Source: Candidatus Altarchaeales archaeon
GTDB lineage: Archaea; Altiarchaeota; Altiarchaeia; IMC4; SCGC-AAA252-I15
Assembly: GCA_016867655.1 (NCBI GenBank)
Contig: VGJA01000056.1
Coordinates: 1-6,758 of the forward strand
Reading direction: 5' to 3'
DNA: 6,758 nt
In this document: positions 1 through 6,198 of the stretch, piece after piece
Numbering within the stretch: the stretch's first letter is position 1
Layout: every line of letters starts with the position of its first letter
Position numbers and translations under genes: made by a program
The notes under the pieces: model-generated
The model's input: only the letters and a program-made list of their open reading frames with translations
Told to the model about the DNA's origin: nothing
Database searches by the model: none

Positions 1-3000
1 CAAGGCGAGAACGAATACAACGACATGCGCGCTGTGTTTTACAACAAGAATGTGTCCCAAGGCGAGAATATTGCGGTGAACTTCACCAAGGACGTCAGGT
101 TTGAGCCTGACATGTCTGACAACATTGTTGTCAACGCCAACACTGTGATAAGTTTGCGTTTGGTTGAGGAATCTGGGGTGCAGCTTACTGGAAGTTCAGG
201 CTGGATGCCTTATCTGTATCTCCACTATTCGAACAACACTTATTCCGGGTTCAGCGTGCAGTTGAACTACAGCAATTCTTCCAGCAAGTTTGTGGGAACC
301 ATGAACATAAGCCAGTCCGGGGAGTATAACGCGAAATACGTCGCTGAAAGGGAGGGCAGCCCATACAGGTTTAGAATGACTTCAACTGGAAACATTATTT
401 CGGTTTCTGGCTTGAGCATAACAGTAAACCTCGGTAGGGAGGACAGGTTTATGCTGGGCGAGAATGTGAGCGGAACGCTGCAGGTTAAATACCCCGGCAA
501 CGGCAGTCTGATTGGGAACGCCACTGCAAACGTCACCATACTCAGGATGGTCCACGAGACCGGCGACCGTGTTGAGATGGAGGCTTTAACTTCAGACATA
601 ACCAATGGTTTGGGGAATTTCACTTTCAGCACTGGCAACTATTCTGGCGGGGAATACTTGATTAGAGTGGTCGTCAACATGCCTGGCTACTGGAGCCAGA
701 CATACAGGTGGTTTTCAATGCAGACTCTCAGCGTCACTGGAGAGGGAAGCCACAGCGCGGACATCGGCAGCGTGGTGTCTGTGACAGTAACAGTCAAAAA
801 CATGAGTTCGAGTCCTGTGCCGGGGGTGACTCTTGAAACCTACTTGCGTGAGGACCGCAGTTGGACCAGCATTTCAGCGAGAAATGTCACGACAAACGCC
901 AGCGGAGTTGCAACCGTGAATTATACAATGGAGTCCAGCGGGAATTTCAACATTGAGGTTATTGCAAAGAAGGACGGCGATGAAGGGAGATACTACCACT
1001 GGCTGCAGGTCCAGGGGTTGAGCGTCAGCATCGGCAAGGAGGGCGGCCCGCCAGTGATAGTTCCAGACGGAAGGGTGAACATGACTGTTTCAGTTGAATA
1101 CAAGAACGGCAGTGCTGTGGAGGAGGGGCTTTTGGTGTATTTTGAGTTGAGAGACGACGAAACCTGGGATTTGATGGATACTTTCCCTGCGACACAGGAG
1201 AGCGGGAGCAAATACAAGGCAGAGATAACCGCTCCTGCCGTGGAAGGCGCTTACATGCTCAGGGCTATCGGCCAGAAGGATTCACTGCAGGGCGAAGACG
1301 GAATGCCTTTGACTGTAAGCCAGCTTTCAGTTGATTTGATGCCTGATTCCTGGGATAAAAACCCGGGAGAGAGCATGCTGTTGAATGTGAGGGCGAGGTA
1401 TGCTTTAAACAGCACTCCAGTTGACGGTGTCACTGCAACTGCCGAAGTTCACAAGGACTTCAGCTGGGAGGTTGAAGTGTCCAACTCAACCAACATGAGC
1501 AACGGCGTGGGCAACATACTGCTGCAGCCTCCTGGAGGAGCCTGGTCTGGAGGCTTCCACCCCGTAGAGGTGTCTTTCAGCGGGTTCACGGGCTCGTTCT
1601 TCATCGGATTCATAACGCAGAACACGAACATCCAGATTAACCTCACGCCAGAGCAGCCTGCGGGGGGATACGCCTCCACAGACGTTTTTGTGGTTGAGAT
1701 AAACGTCACTGACTCTACCACAAACCAGAGTGTGAGCGGCGGCGTTGACTTGTTCATAAACTCTTTTGTGGACGACATCTACAAGCAGTGCACTCTGGTC
1801 AACGGGCTGTGCAACGTTTCAATTGACCTGGGCAGCGATTTTGAAGGAGGTAATGCAATCGGAGGAGACTATAATGTGGAGGTGTTCACCTTCGGGGACG
1901 GCATTGCCGGCAACAGCAGGAAAGAATTCACAGTCCAGGGTCTTGTAGTGGACGTCATCACAAACAAGCCGTCTATGCAGAAGTATCTCCCAGGAGAGAA
2001 TGTGAGCGCGACAGTAACAGCAACGTATGTCAACGAAACCGATGTTGCGTCTGGAGAAATAGTGTGCGATGTTGTTGAGCCCATGGAGAGGGAATTCGAG
2101 ATTGAAGCCAACGGCACGCTTTCAAACGGAACAGGAGGTGTTTCATTCAACACAACGGAACTGTCACAAGGATTCTATGTTTTAGTCTGCGATGTCACTT
2201 CCGGGACAATATCCGGGCAGGGCAAGTATCCCCTTACTGTTTCGGCAATGGACGTCAGAGTGTCAACAGACAAGAAGACTTACCTTCCAACCGAGAATGT
2301 GACTGTGACTGTAAACGCCACTTTGAACACTGTCAAGGTGAACGGCTCTGTTGACACAACCGTCTTTGGGCCGCACAAGGAGCATTATAGCTCTGGAACG
2401 ATGGTAAACGGCGACTATGAGAAGGTCATGGACCTTGTGAGCGAATACGGCGGCAGCGTTCCGACTGGAGACTACTTTTGGCTGGCCAGCGTGTCTTCCG
2501 GCAGCGACATAGGCAGCCAGTGTCTCTCTTTTATGGTCCAGAGCATGCAGATAGCTGCAACATTCAACACAACTGCGGAGTTTGACCCGGGGCAGGCTTA
2601 TAGCCTGACCTTCAATGTCACAGACAGTGGACTGGCAGTGGAGAACGCCACGGTGAGAGTCAACTTGGTCAACCCGAGGGTAGGCATTGTCAGCACAACA
2701 TCAAACACGACCAATGCAAGCGGAATCTACGTGCTTTCATCAACCGCCCCGTTGGATGAAGGCAGCTATGTCTATTTGGTTGCGATAACCAGCGGCGATG
2801 ATGAAGCTATGGATGAAGTTCCCTTCAGAGTCAAAGGAAACACGGCAACGGTTGTCATGCTGGACAGCAGCGGAAACTTCAGGAATATTTTCTCGAGCAA
2901 TGAAAATGCGACAATCAGGGTTAATTTGACGAACAGTGCCGGTAGTCCAGTAAATGCAACAGTCAAACTGAAGATACTTGACGCCAGGACTGTTCCGGTT

Positions 3001-3141
3001 TACACAGACAGTTCGTATTTAATCGCGCAGTCCAGAGACTTGTCTTACAATGTGACAGGGCTTTCCGGCTGGTATTACGCAAACGTTTACACTGCAAGCG
3101 ATGCCGAAATAGGCTCGGGAGCATTTAGGGTGATAGCATGA
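1..3141 (+). CDS. Large modular surface glycoprotein with tandem Ig-like/MG2-like beta-sandwich modules, 5' partial
   Basis: The reading frame is open from base 1, so the true start and any signal peptide lie left of the window; the first in-frame ATG at 25 is only an internal Met. The visible 1046 residues consist of beta-strand-rich modules that recur about every 100 residues. Each opens with a phrase such as GLSITVNL, GLSVSIG, QLSVDLMP or GLVVDVIT, followed by a P-G-E/T-N-V-T strand (YLPGENVSATV, YLPTENVTVTV). This is the pattern of bacterial Ig-like and alpha-2-macroglobulin MG2-type domains. There are well over thirty N-x-S/T sequons and very few Cys or Lys-rich stretches, which fits an extracellular N-glycosylated protein. 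No transmembrane segment or sorting signal is seen at the C-terminus, which ends SGAFRVIA. The stop overlaps the next start as ATGA, so the two are probably co-transcribed and translationally coupled. A role in adhesion or as part of a cell-surface layer is inference; the exact family is not recognised. Confidence 0.85.
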   Translation, partial: QGENEYNDMRAVFYNKNVSQGENIAVNFTKDVRFEPDMSDNIVVNANTVISLRLVEESGVQLTGSSGWMPYLYLHYSNNTYSGFSVQLNYSNSSSKFVGTMNISQSGEYNAKYVAEREGSPYRFRMTSTGNIISVSGLSITVNLGREDRFMLGENVSGTLQVKYPGNGSLIGNATANVTILRMVHETGDRVEMEALTSDITNGLGNFTFSTGNYSGGEYLIRVVVNMPGYWSQTYRWFSMQTLSVTGEGSHSADIGSVVSVTVTVKNMSSSPVPGVTLETYLREDRSWTSISARNVTTNASGVATVNYTMESSGNFNIEVIAKKDGDEGRYYHWLQVQGLSVSIGKEGGPPVIVPDGRVNMTVSVEYKNGSAVEEGLLVYFELRDDETWDLMDTFPATQESGSKYKAEITAPAVEGAYMLRAIGQKDSLQGEDGMPLTVSQLSVDLMPDSWDKNPGESMLLNVRARYALNSTPVDGVTATAEVHKDFSWEVEVSNSTNMSNGVGNILLQPPGGAWSGGFHPVEVSFSGFTGSFFIGFITQNTNIQINLTPEQPAGGYASTDVFVVEINVTDSTTNQSVSGGVDLFINSFVDDIYKQCTLVNGLCNVSIDLGSDFEGGNAIGGDYNVEVFTFGDGIAGNSRKEFTVQGLVVDVITNKPSMQKYLPGENVSATVTATYVNETDVASGEIVCDVVEPMEREFEIEANGTLSNGTGGVSFNTTELSQGFYVLVCDVTSGTISGQGKYPLTVSAMDVRVSTDKKTYLPTENVTVTVNATLNTVKVNGSVDTTVFGPHKEHYSSGTMVNGDYEKVMDLVSEYGGSVPTGDYFWLASVSSGSDIGSQCLSFMVQSMQIAATFNTTAEFDPGQAYSLTFNVTDSGLAVENATVRVNLVNPRVGIVSTTSNTTNASGIYVLSSTAPLDEGSYVYLVAITSGDDEAMDEVPFRVKGNTATVVMLDSSGNFRNIFSSNENATIRVNLTNSAGSPVNATVKLKILDARTVPVYTDSSYLIAQSRDLSYNVTGLSGWYYANVYTASDAEIGSGAFRVIA
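409..3138 (+). repeat. Nine tandem ~100-residue protein modules
   Basis: Module openings, judged from a recurring hydrophobic strand after a small linker, fall at 409, 724, 1015, 1321, 1621, 1939, 2245, 2542 and 2836. The intervals are 97 to 106 codons. The modules are diverged at the DNA level, so this is an old protein repeat rather than a recent tandem duplication. Each has an early P-G/T-E-N-V or equivalent strand, a middle N-G-S/V-x-G turn, and a closing S-G-x-Y strand (for example SSGNFNIEV, LSQGFYVLV, DEGSYVYLV), consistent with one beta-sandwich per unit. The region before 409 (about 136 codons) seems to hold at least part of another module. Confidence 0.7.
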
Positions 3142-4361
3142 AAAAAGCATTGGCATTACTCACACTGGTGTTGTTGGTGGCCTCCGTTAGCGCGCAGCAG
3201 ACCGAGACCTTCAGCTTTACCATAACGACCTCGATGTCCAGCGCAGCTACGATAGGAAACTCCTTCACGGTAACGCTCACAGCCTCCAGAAGCTCCGGCA
3301 CAGGCTCAATAACATGTTCCATAGACTACGACACAACTGCTTTTGTTTTAAGCGGGAGTGCAAGCCAGGGCCCCTACACTTTAAGCAGTTCGAACACAAA
3401 CCAGCAGGTTTCTTGGACACTGCAGGGCAACAAGACTGGGACATACAACATTGACACCGAATGCCACGGCAGCAGCATATCCAGGTCTACCTCAAACTCG
3501 GTGTCAATAACCGCTCCGCCGGACTTGACGTTGACTCTGACTCCAGAGCCGTCGACAGTCTACTCCGGGAAGAGCTTTAATTTAACGTTTAGGATTGTGA
3601 ACAATGGAGGAGCTGTGGAGGGCGCTTCTGCGGTATTGAGTTTGCCTTCAGGTTTGTCCACCAGCGGCAACACCACTCAAAATCCGACAATAGGCGCTTT
3701 GGATACTGTATTGGTGAGGTGGGTTGTCAACACTTCCGGCAGCGGAACCAAGTCAATAAACGTCTCGTTTACTGCAAGCAACGCTCATTCTGAAGCCAAG
3801 ACTGCTTCTGTTGTCATTTCTGCAAGCAAGTTGGGCAGCAACATGTATTGCGAGGGCAACGACTGGTGTGGCTCAGGAAACTGCTCCAACAGCTTTTGTA
3901 GAGGAGAAGGAACCACGACCACAACAACCACTACGACCACGACCACGACAACCACGACAATAATCAACTGCCAGCGGGATGCCTGCAGTCCGTCAAGGCG
4001 ATGTGGCCATGGATATGGAGACTGCGACACAAACAACGACTGCGCTGCAGGAACAGCCTGCACCTACGACGAAGGGTTTTCATATGGATGCCCAAGATGG
4101 GTGGACGTCTGCATTTCAACTGTGACAACCACGACCACAACAACAACTTCTATAAGCACGACAACCACTACCACAACAACCACCACCACTTTAACGCCAA
4201 GCCTGCCTCAATGCCACATGCACAGATGCACTCCAGTAAGCCCGTGCACCTCCGGCTATGGAGACTGCGACAGCAACAACGACTGCGCTGCAGGAACAGC
4301 CTGCACCTACGACATCGGGTTTTCATACGGATGCCAAAGATGGGTGGACGTTTGCGTTTAG
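3138..4361 (+). CDS. Secreted protein with two beta-rich domains, poly-Thr linkers and duplicated eight-Cys modules
   Basis: This is a complete 407-residue protein. It starts with a classical signal peptide: Lys-Lys, a hydrophobic core, and a likely cleavage after SVSA at about residue 19. Residues 20-126 form a Ser/Thr-rich beta domain with two Cys (60 and 109) that could pair. Residues 129-231 look like a CARDB/NEW3-type beta-sandwich (DLTLTLTPEPSTV, FRIVNNGG). A short motif with Cys 238, 244, 249 and 254 follows, then 16 Thr (259-274), an eight-Cys module (278-325), a Thr-rich linker (330-351) and a second eight-Cys module (359-406) that ends one residue before the stop. Even cysteine numbers suggest disulfides formed outside the cell, and the Thr tracts may be O-glycosylated stalks. 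There is no membrane anchor. The start overlaps the preceding stop (ATGA), so it is probably made with the giant modular protein and may bind it or a shared partner. The eight-Cys module is not one I recognise. Secretion is well supported; the function is unknown. Confidence 0.85.
   Translation: MKKALALLTLVLLVASVSAQQTETFSFTITTSMSSAATIGNSFTVTLTASRSSGTGSITCSIDYDTTAFVLSGSASQGPYTLSSSNTNQQVSWTLQGNKTGTYNIDTECHGSSISRSTSNSVSITAPPDLTLTLTPEPSTVYSGKSFNLTFRIVNNGGAVEGASAVLSLPSGLSTSGNTTQNPTIGALDTVLVRWVVNTSGSGTKSINVSFTASNAHSEAKTASVVISASKLGSNMYCEGNDWCGSGNCSNSFCRGEGTTTTTTTTTTTTTTTTIINCQRDACSPSRRCGHGYGDCDTNNDCAAGTACTYDEGFSYGCPRWVDVCISTVTTTTTTTTSISTTTTTTTTTTTLTPSLPQCHMHRCTPVSPCTSGYGDCDSNNDCAAGTACTYDIGFSYGCQRWVDVCV
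3912..3959 (+). repeat. Poly-threonine tract 1 (16 ACN codons)
   Basis: Sixteen consecutive threonine codons link the four-Cys motif to the first eight-Cys module. All four ACN codons are mixed, so the DNA is only an imperfect trinucleotide repeat. Such Thr runs act as extended, often O-glycosylated spacers in secreted proteins of archaea and bacteria; that role here is inferred. Confidence 0.9.
3969..4112 (+). repeat. Eight-Cys module, copy 1
   Basis: This 144-bp (48-codon) unit runs from the Cys of INCQRDAC to the last Cys of WVDVC. The eight cysteines sit at module positions 1, 6, 12, 19, 25, 31, 41 and 48. Copy 2 has the same length and the same cysteine spacing. The last 99 bp (4014-4112) nearly match copy 2, while the first 45 bp are much more diverged. 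Confidence 0.9.
4125..4190 (+). repeat. Poly-threonine tract 2 (8 Thr, SIS, 11 Thr)
   Basis: This second threonine-rich spacer joins the two eight-Cys modules. It has eight Thr codons, a Ser-Ile-Ser interruption, then eleven Thr codons, again with mixed ACN codons. It is probably a stalk that separates two folded domains. Confidence 0.9.
4212..4355 (+). repeat. Eight-Cys module, copy 2
   Basis: This is the second 144-bp unit and forms the C-terminus of the protein. All eight cysteines are conserved relative to copy 1. Segment 4257-4355 differs from 4014-4112 at 8 of 99 bases by hand count, whereas 4212-4256 aligns poorly with 3969-4013 apart from its cysteines. Confidence 0.9.
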
Positions 4362-4363
4362 AT

Positions 4364-4489
4364 GGTTTTCACGGTTTCCCGAGGTTTTCCCCTTGCAGGG
4401 ATTCATGCCTTGGGCATGAACAGTTTCCTGTTTTCAGTTTTCACAGTTTTTCTAAGTTAGACCCTACATTTAGGTTTCCGGTTTTCAGG
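4364..4489 (-). repeat. Dispersed palindromic element, copy A (intergenic)
   Basis: This fills most of the 156-bp gap between the convergent genes, starting three bases after the stop of the Cys-rich protein gene. Read on the - strand it holds GAAAAC-type heptamers, then a perfect 8-bp hairpin with a 3-base loop (stem 4402-4409 with 4413-4420, loop TTG on the + strand), then CCCT-GCA-AGGG, then more GAAAACC-type tracts. It aligns with copy B at about 5110-5235 in opposite orientation, at roughly three-quarters identity over the central 60 bases by eye. The outer limits are approximate. Lying between convergent genes, it could also affect transcription ends, but no clean hairpin-plus-T-run terminator is seen on either strand. 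Apart from this element, the gap holds nothing I can identify. Confidence 0.7.
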
Positions 4490-4517
4490 ATAGTGGAATT
4501 GCTTTAGAACTTAGAAA

Positions 4518-4892
4518 TTATTTTCTATTTACCTTTCTTGTTGCAATAAGGTCTACTCCAGTGTTCCCAACATTTTTTATTATGACGTCGCCCATCTCCA
4601 CCGGCGCTTTCACTCTCGCCTTCTTTATGACATTCATCACTTCCTTTATTCTGGTTTTAGGCACTGGGTTTTTGGTTTTAACGCTGACTAAAGGAATTTC
4701 CCCCTGGGTTACTTTCACGCTGGAAGTTATCACTCTTTCTGGATTGGAAACTTCTTTTACAGTATATTCATAACCTTTTTGGCATGCATGTCCCTCAACC
4801 TTCAGACTGCCTGCACTGCCGGAAACCCTGATTCTACATCCATTGGGACATATTATGCACACCAAATTTCCGTCAATCTTGGACATGAACAT
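4518..4892 (-). CDS. DUF1667 family protein, CxxCPxxC accessory subunit of FAD-dependent dehydrogenase
   Basis: This 124-residue protein matches my memory of DUF1667 (COG3862) along its length. It has an N-terminal C12-x-x-C15-P-x-x-C19 motif with a fourth Cys at 37 in GHACQKGYEY, then the family-typical phrases NPERVITSSVKV, PVPKTRIKEVMNVI and KAPVEMGDVIIKNVGNTGVDLIATR. The four cysteines probably bind an iron-sulfur cluster or a metal; this is inferred from spacing. The family usually sits directly downstream of a GlpA-like and an NAD(P)/FAD oxidoreductase, exactly as here, and is thought to be a small electron-transfer or structural subunit of that complex. The start overlaps the end of the upstream gene by 20 bases. 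Two in-frame starts are possible, ATG at 4892 and ATG at 4886 (two residues shorter). An AAGGGGG tract at 4897-4903 could serve either. The gene ends with TAA about 29 bases from copy A of the palindromic element. Confidence 0.9.
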   Translation of the reverse strand: MFMSKIDGNLVCIICPNGCRIRVSGSAGSLKVEGHACQKGYEYTVKEVSNPERVITSSVKVTQGEIPLVSVKTKNPVPKTRIKEVMNVIKKARVKAPVEMGDVIIKNVGNTGVDLIATRKVNRK

Positions 4893-6198
4893 TCAACCCC
4901 CTTGTATTCTCAACTTCCTTCCGAGTTAAAGCAAGCCGTATCATCTCGGCCGGATTCAACTGTCTAAGAAAGACTTTCTTCACAATCTTGCTTCCATCGC
5001 TCACAACGATATTCTTGTTTTTGCACGGACTTGAAACCCTTAAAGAAATTGAAAAATCACTTTTTCCGGAGTAATACTGCGGCACAACCTGTCTTACGCC
5101 ATTTCCTGGACGGGTTTTCAAGTTTTCACGGGTTTTCGGTTTTCGGTCTTCGATTTTCCGACGACTGGAGACTGGAGACTGGGAACCGTTCGTGCCTATG
5201 GCACGAATCCCTGATAAGGGGGAAACTGGAAACCGTAGTATATATTCTGCAGCGTGCAAGCCTGCATTCTCTGCTTCAAGGCAGGTCCAGTCCACCAGGT
5301 CATGCACTTGCAGTGAATTGCCTGCCGAGTATATTCCTTGGACTGAAGTTTCGTTGAATTCGTTGACTGTCGGCCCTGAAGTGACTGTGTCGATTTCAAC
5401 TCCTGCTTTTTCAGCCAATTCGTTTTCAGGAATCAATCCGACTGAAAGCAGTAGTGTGTCGCATTCAAAAGTTTTTTCAGAACCCTTGATTGACTGGAAT
5501 TTTTCATCCACTTTTGCTATCACCACTGCTTCAACCCTCTTACTGCCTTTTATTTCAACGATAGTGTGGCTTAGGTATAACGGTATTTCAAAGTCTTCAA
5601 GGCATTGAACAATATTCCTTTTCAGACCATTGGAGTAGGGCATGATTTCAACCACAGCCAGCACTTTTGCGCCTTCCAAAGTGAGCCTGCGGGCCATAAT
5701 CAAGCCAACGTCTCCGGAACCAAGGATAACTATTTTTCTGCCCGGCATATAGCCCAGAAGGTTTATCAAGTTTTGAGCGCAGCCTGCGGTATAGACTCCA
5801 GCCGGCCTTGAACCTGGAATTTTAATCATTTCTCTGGTGCGTTCCCTGCAGCCTGTCGTAAGGATTACTGCCTTAGCCTTTATTTCAAGCAGGCCTTTCG
5901 GGCTTATTACAGTCAAAGTTTTGTCTGGCTTCAATTCTGAGACAGTGGAATCCAGAAGGCATTCAATCTTCATTGACTCTACTTTTTCAATGAATTTGCT
6001 CGCATACTCCGGGCCGGTATAAGCTTTCTTGAACAATTCAAGACCGAAGCCGTCGTGAATGCACTGGTTTAATATTCCCCCCAGCCTGCTGCCCCTCTCT
6101 ATCATCAGTATGTCTTTTACTCCGGATTCCCTGGCTTTAACCGCTGCTGCAAGGCCTGCAGGGCCTCCTCCGATTACCACCAAATCTTTCTTAATCAT
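4873..6198 (-). CDS. NAD(P)/FAD-dependent oxidoreductase (HcnB/GlpA-partner type) with an in-frame insertion
   Basis: This is a two-dinucleotide-binding flavoprotein. The FAD site is VVIGGGPAG (Gly 10, 12, 15), with Glu34 closing the second strand and the family signature GGILNQCIHDGFG at 40-52. TTGCRER (114-120) and GSRPAGVYTAGCAQ (129-142) follow, then the NAD(P) site ILGSGDVG (Gly 160, 162, 165), then GIYSAGNSLQVHDLVD (288-303), the second FAD contact. The C-terminal domain resumes at PGNGVRQVVPQ. It probably passes electrons between the GlpA-like subunit and NAD(P) or another carrier in the cytoplasm. I chose ATG 6198 because it overlaps the upstream stop as ATGA and leaves a normal short N-terminus (MIKKDLVVIGGG); a GTG at 6213 would add five residues. 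Length from ATG is 441 residues. Residues about 322-362 are a low-complexity insertion encoded by palindromic element copy B. It falls in the linker between the nucleotide-binding core and the C-terminal domain, so the enzyme may still work. Confidence 0.9.
   Translation of the reverse strand: MIKKDLVVIGGGPAGLAAAVKARESGVKDILMIERGSRLGGILNQCIHDGFGLELFKKAYTGPEYASKFIEKVESMKIECLLDSTVSELKPDKTLTVISPKGLLEIKAKAVILTTGCRERTREMIKIPGSRPAGVYTAGCAQNLINLLGYMPGRKIVILGSGDVGLIMARRLTLEGAKVLAVVEIMPYSNGLKRNIVQCLEDFEIPLYLSHTIVEIKGSKRVEAVVIAKVDEKFQSIKGSEKTFECDTLLLSVGLIPENELAEKAGVEIDTVTSGPTVNEFNETSVQGIYSAGNSLQVHDLVDWTCLEAENAGLHAAEYILRFPVSPLSGIRAIGTNGSQSPVSSRRKIEDRKPKTRENLKTRPGNGVRQVVPQYYSGKSDFSISLRVSSPCKNKNIVVSDGSKIVKKVFLRQLNPAEMIRLALTRKEVENTRGLNVHVQD
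4893..4903 (-). promoter_or_regulatory. Shine-Dalgarno-like site for the DUF1667 gene
   Basis: On the - strand the sequence AAGGGGGTTGA lies immediately before ATG 4892. The purine core AAGGGGG could pair with the 16S rRNA tail if a G-U pair is allowed. Its distance is 4 bases to ATG 4892 and 10 bases to ATG 4886, so the downstream ATG is also plausible. It lies inside the 3' end of the upstream gene, as expected for coupled genes. Confidence 0.5.
5110..5235 (+). repeat. Dispersed palindromic element, copy B (inside a coding gene, in frame)
   Basis: This segment of about 126 bp interrupts the conserved part of the NAD(P)/FAD oxidoreductase gene without a stop or frameshift. On the + strand it has pyrimidine-rich GGTTTTC tracts (5112-5158), purine-rich ACTGGAG heptamers (5164-5184), a perfect 8-bp hairpin (5189-5196 with 5200-5207, loop TAT), a short CCCT-GATA-AGGG hairpin (5209-5220) and GGAAACTGGAAACC. 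The core matches copy A read in reverse complement. The hairpin stems differ by one compensatory pair (A-T in A, G-C in B). On the coding strand it encodes about 41 residues rich in Arg, Lys, Ser and Pro that do not look like the family. The edges are estimated from where family-like residues stop and resume and could be off by several codons. Confidence 0.72.

Noticed and set aside
267..638. 123-residue - strand reading frame inside the giant surface gene
   Set aside because: It is antisense to clearly modular coding sequence; the composition reflects the opposite strand only.
3785..4063. - strand reading frame with a long poly-valine run
   Set aside because: It is the antisense of the threonine tract; no start signal and no plausible domain.
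4001..4507. 168-residue + strand reading frame over the Cys-rich region
   Set aside because: It is an out-of-frame shadow of the secreted protein gene; the His/Asn-rich stretch is just the ACN repeat read in another frame, and it runs into the intergenic element.
4362..4517. Possible small RNA gene, tRNA or classical intrinsic terminator
   Set aside because: No tRNA-like arms or T-loop motif, and the hairpin is not directly followed by a T run on either strand; the match to copy B explains it as a dispersed repeat.
5112..5235. Possible CRISPR-like or simple tandem repeat array
   Set aside because: The units are 7 bases or so with no constant repeats and no unique spacers; the hairpin and the second copy fit a palindromic element better.
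5192..5608. 138-residue + strand reading frame over the palindromic element
   Set aside because: It is antisense to conserved oxidoreductase motifs; the open frame is incidental.
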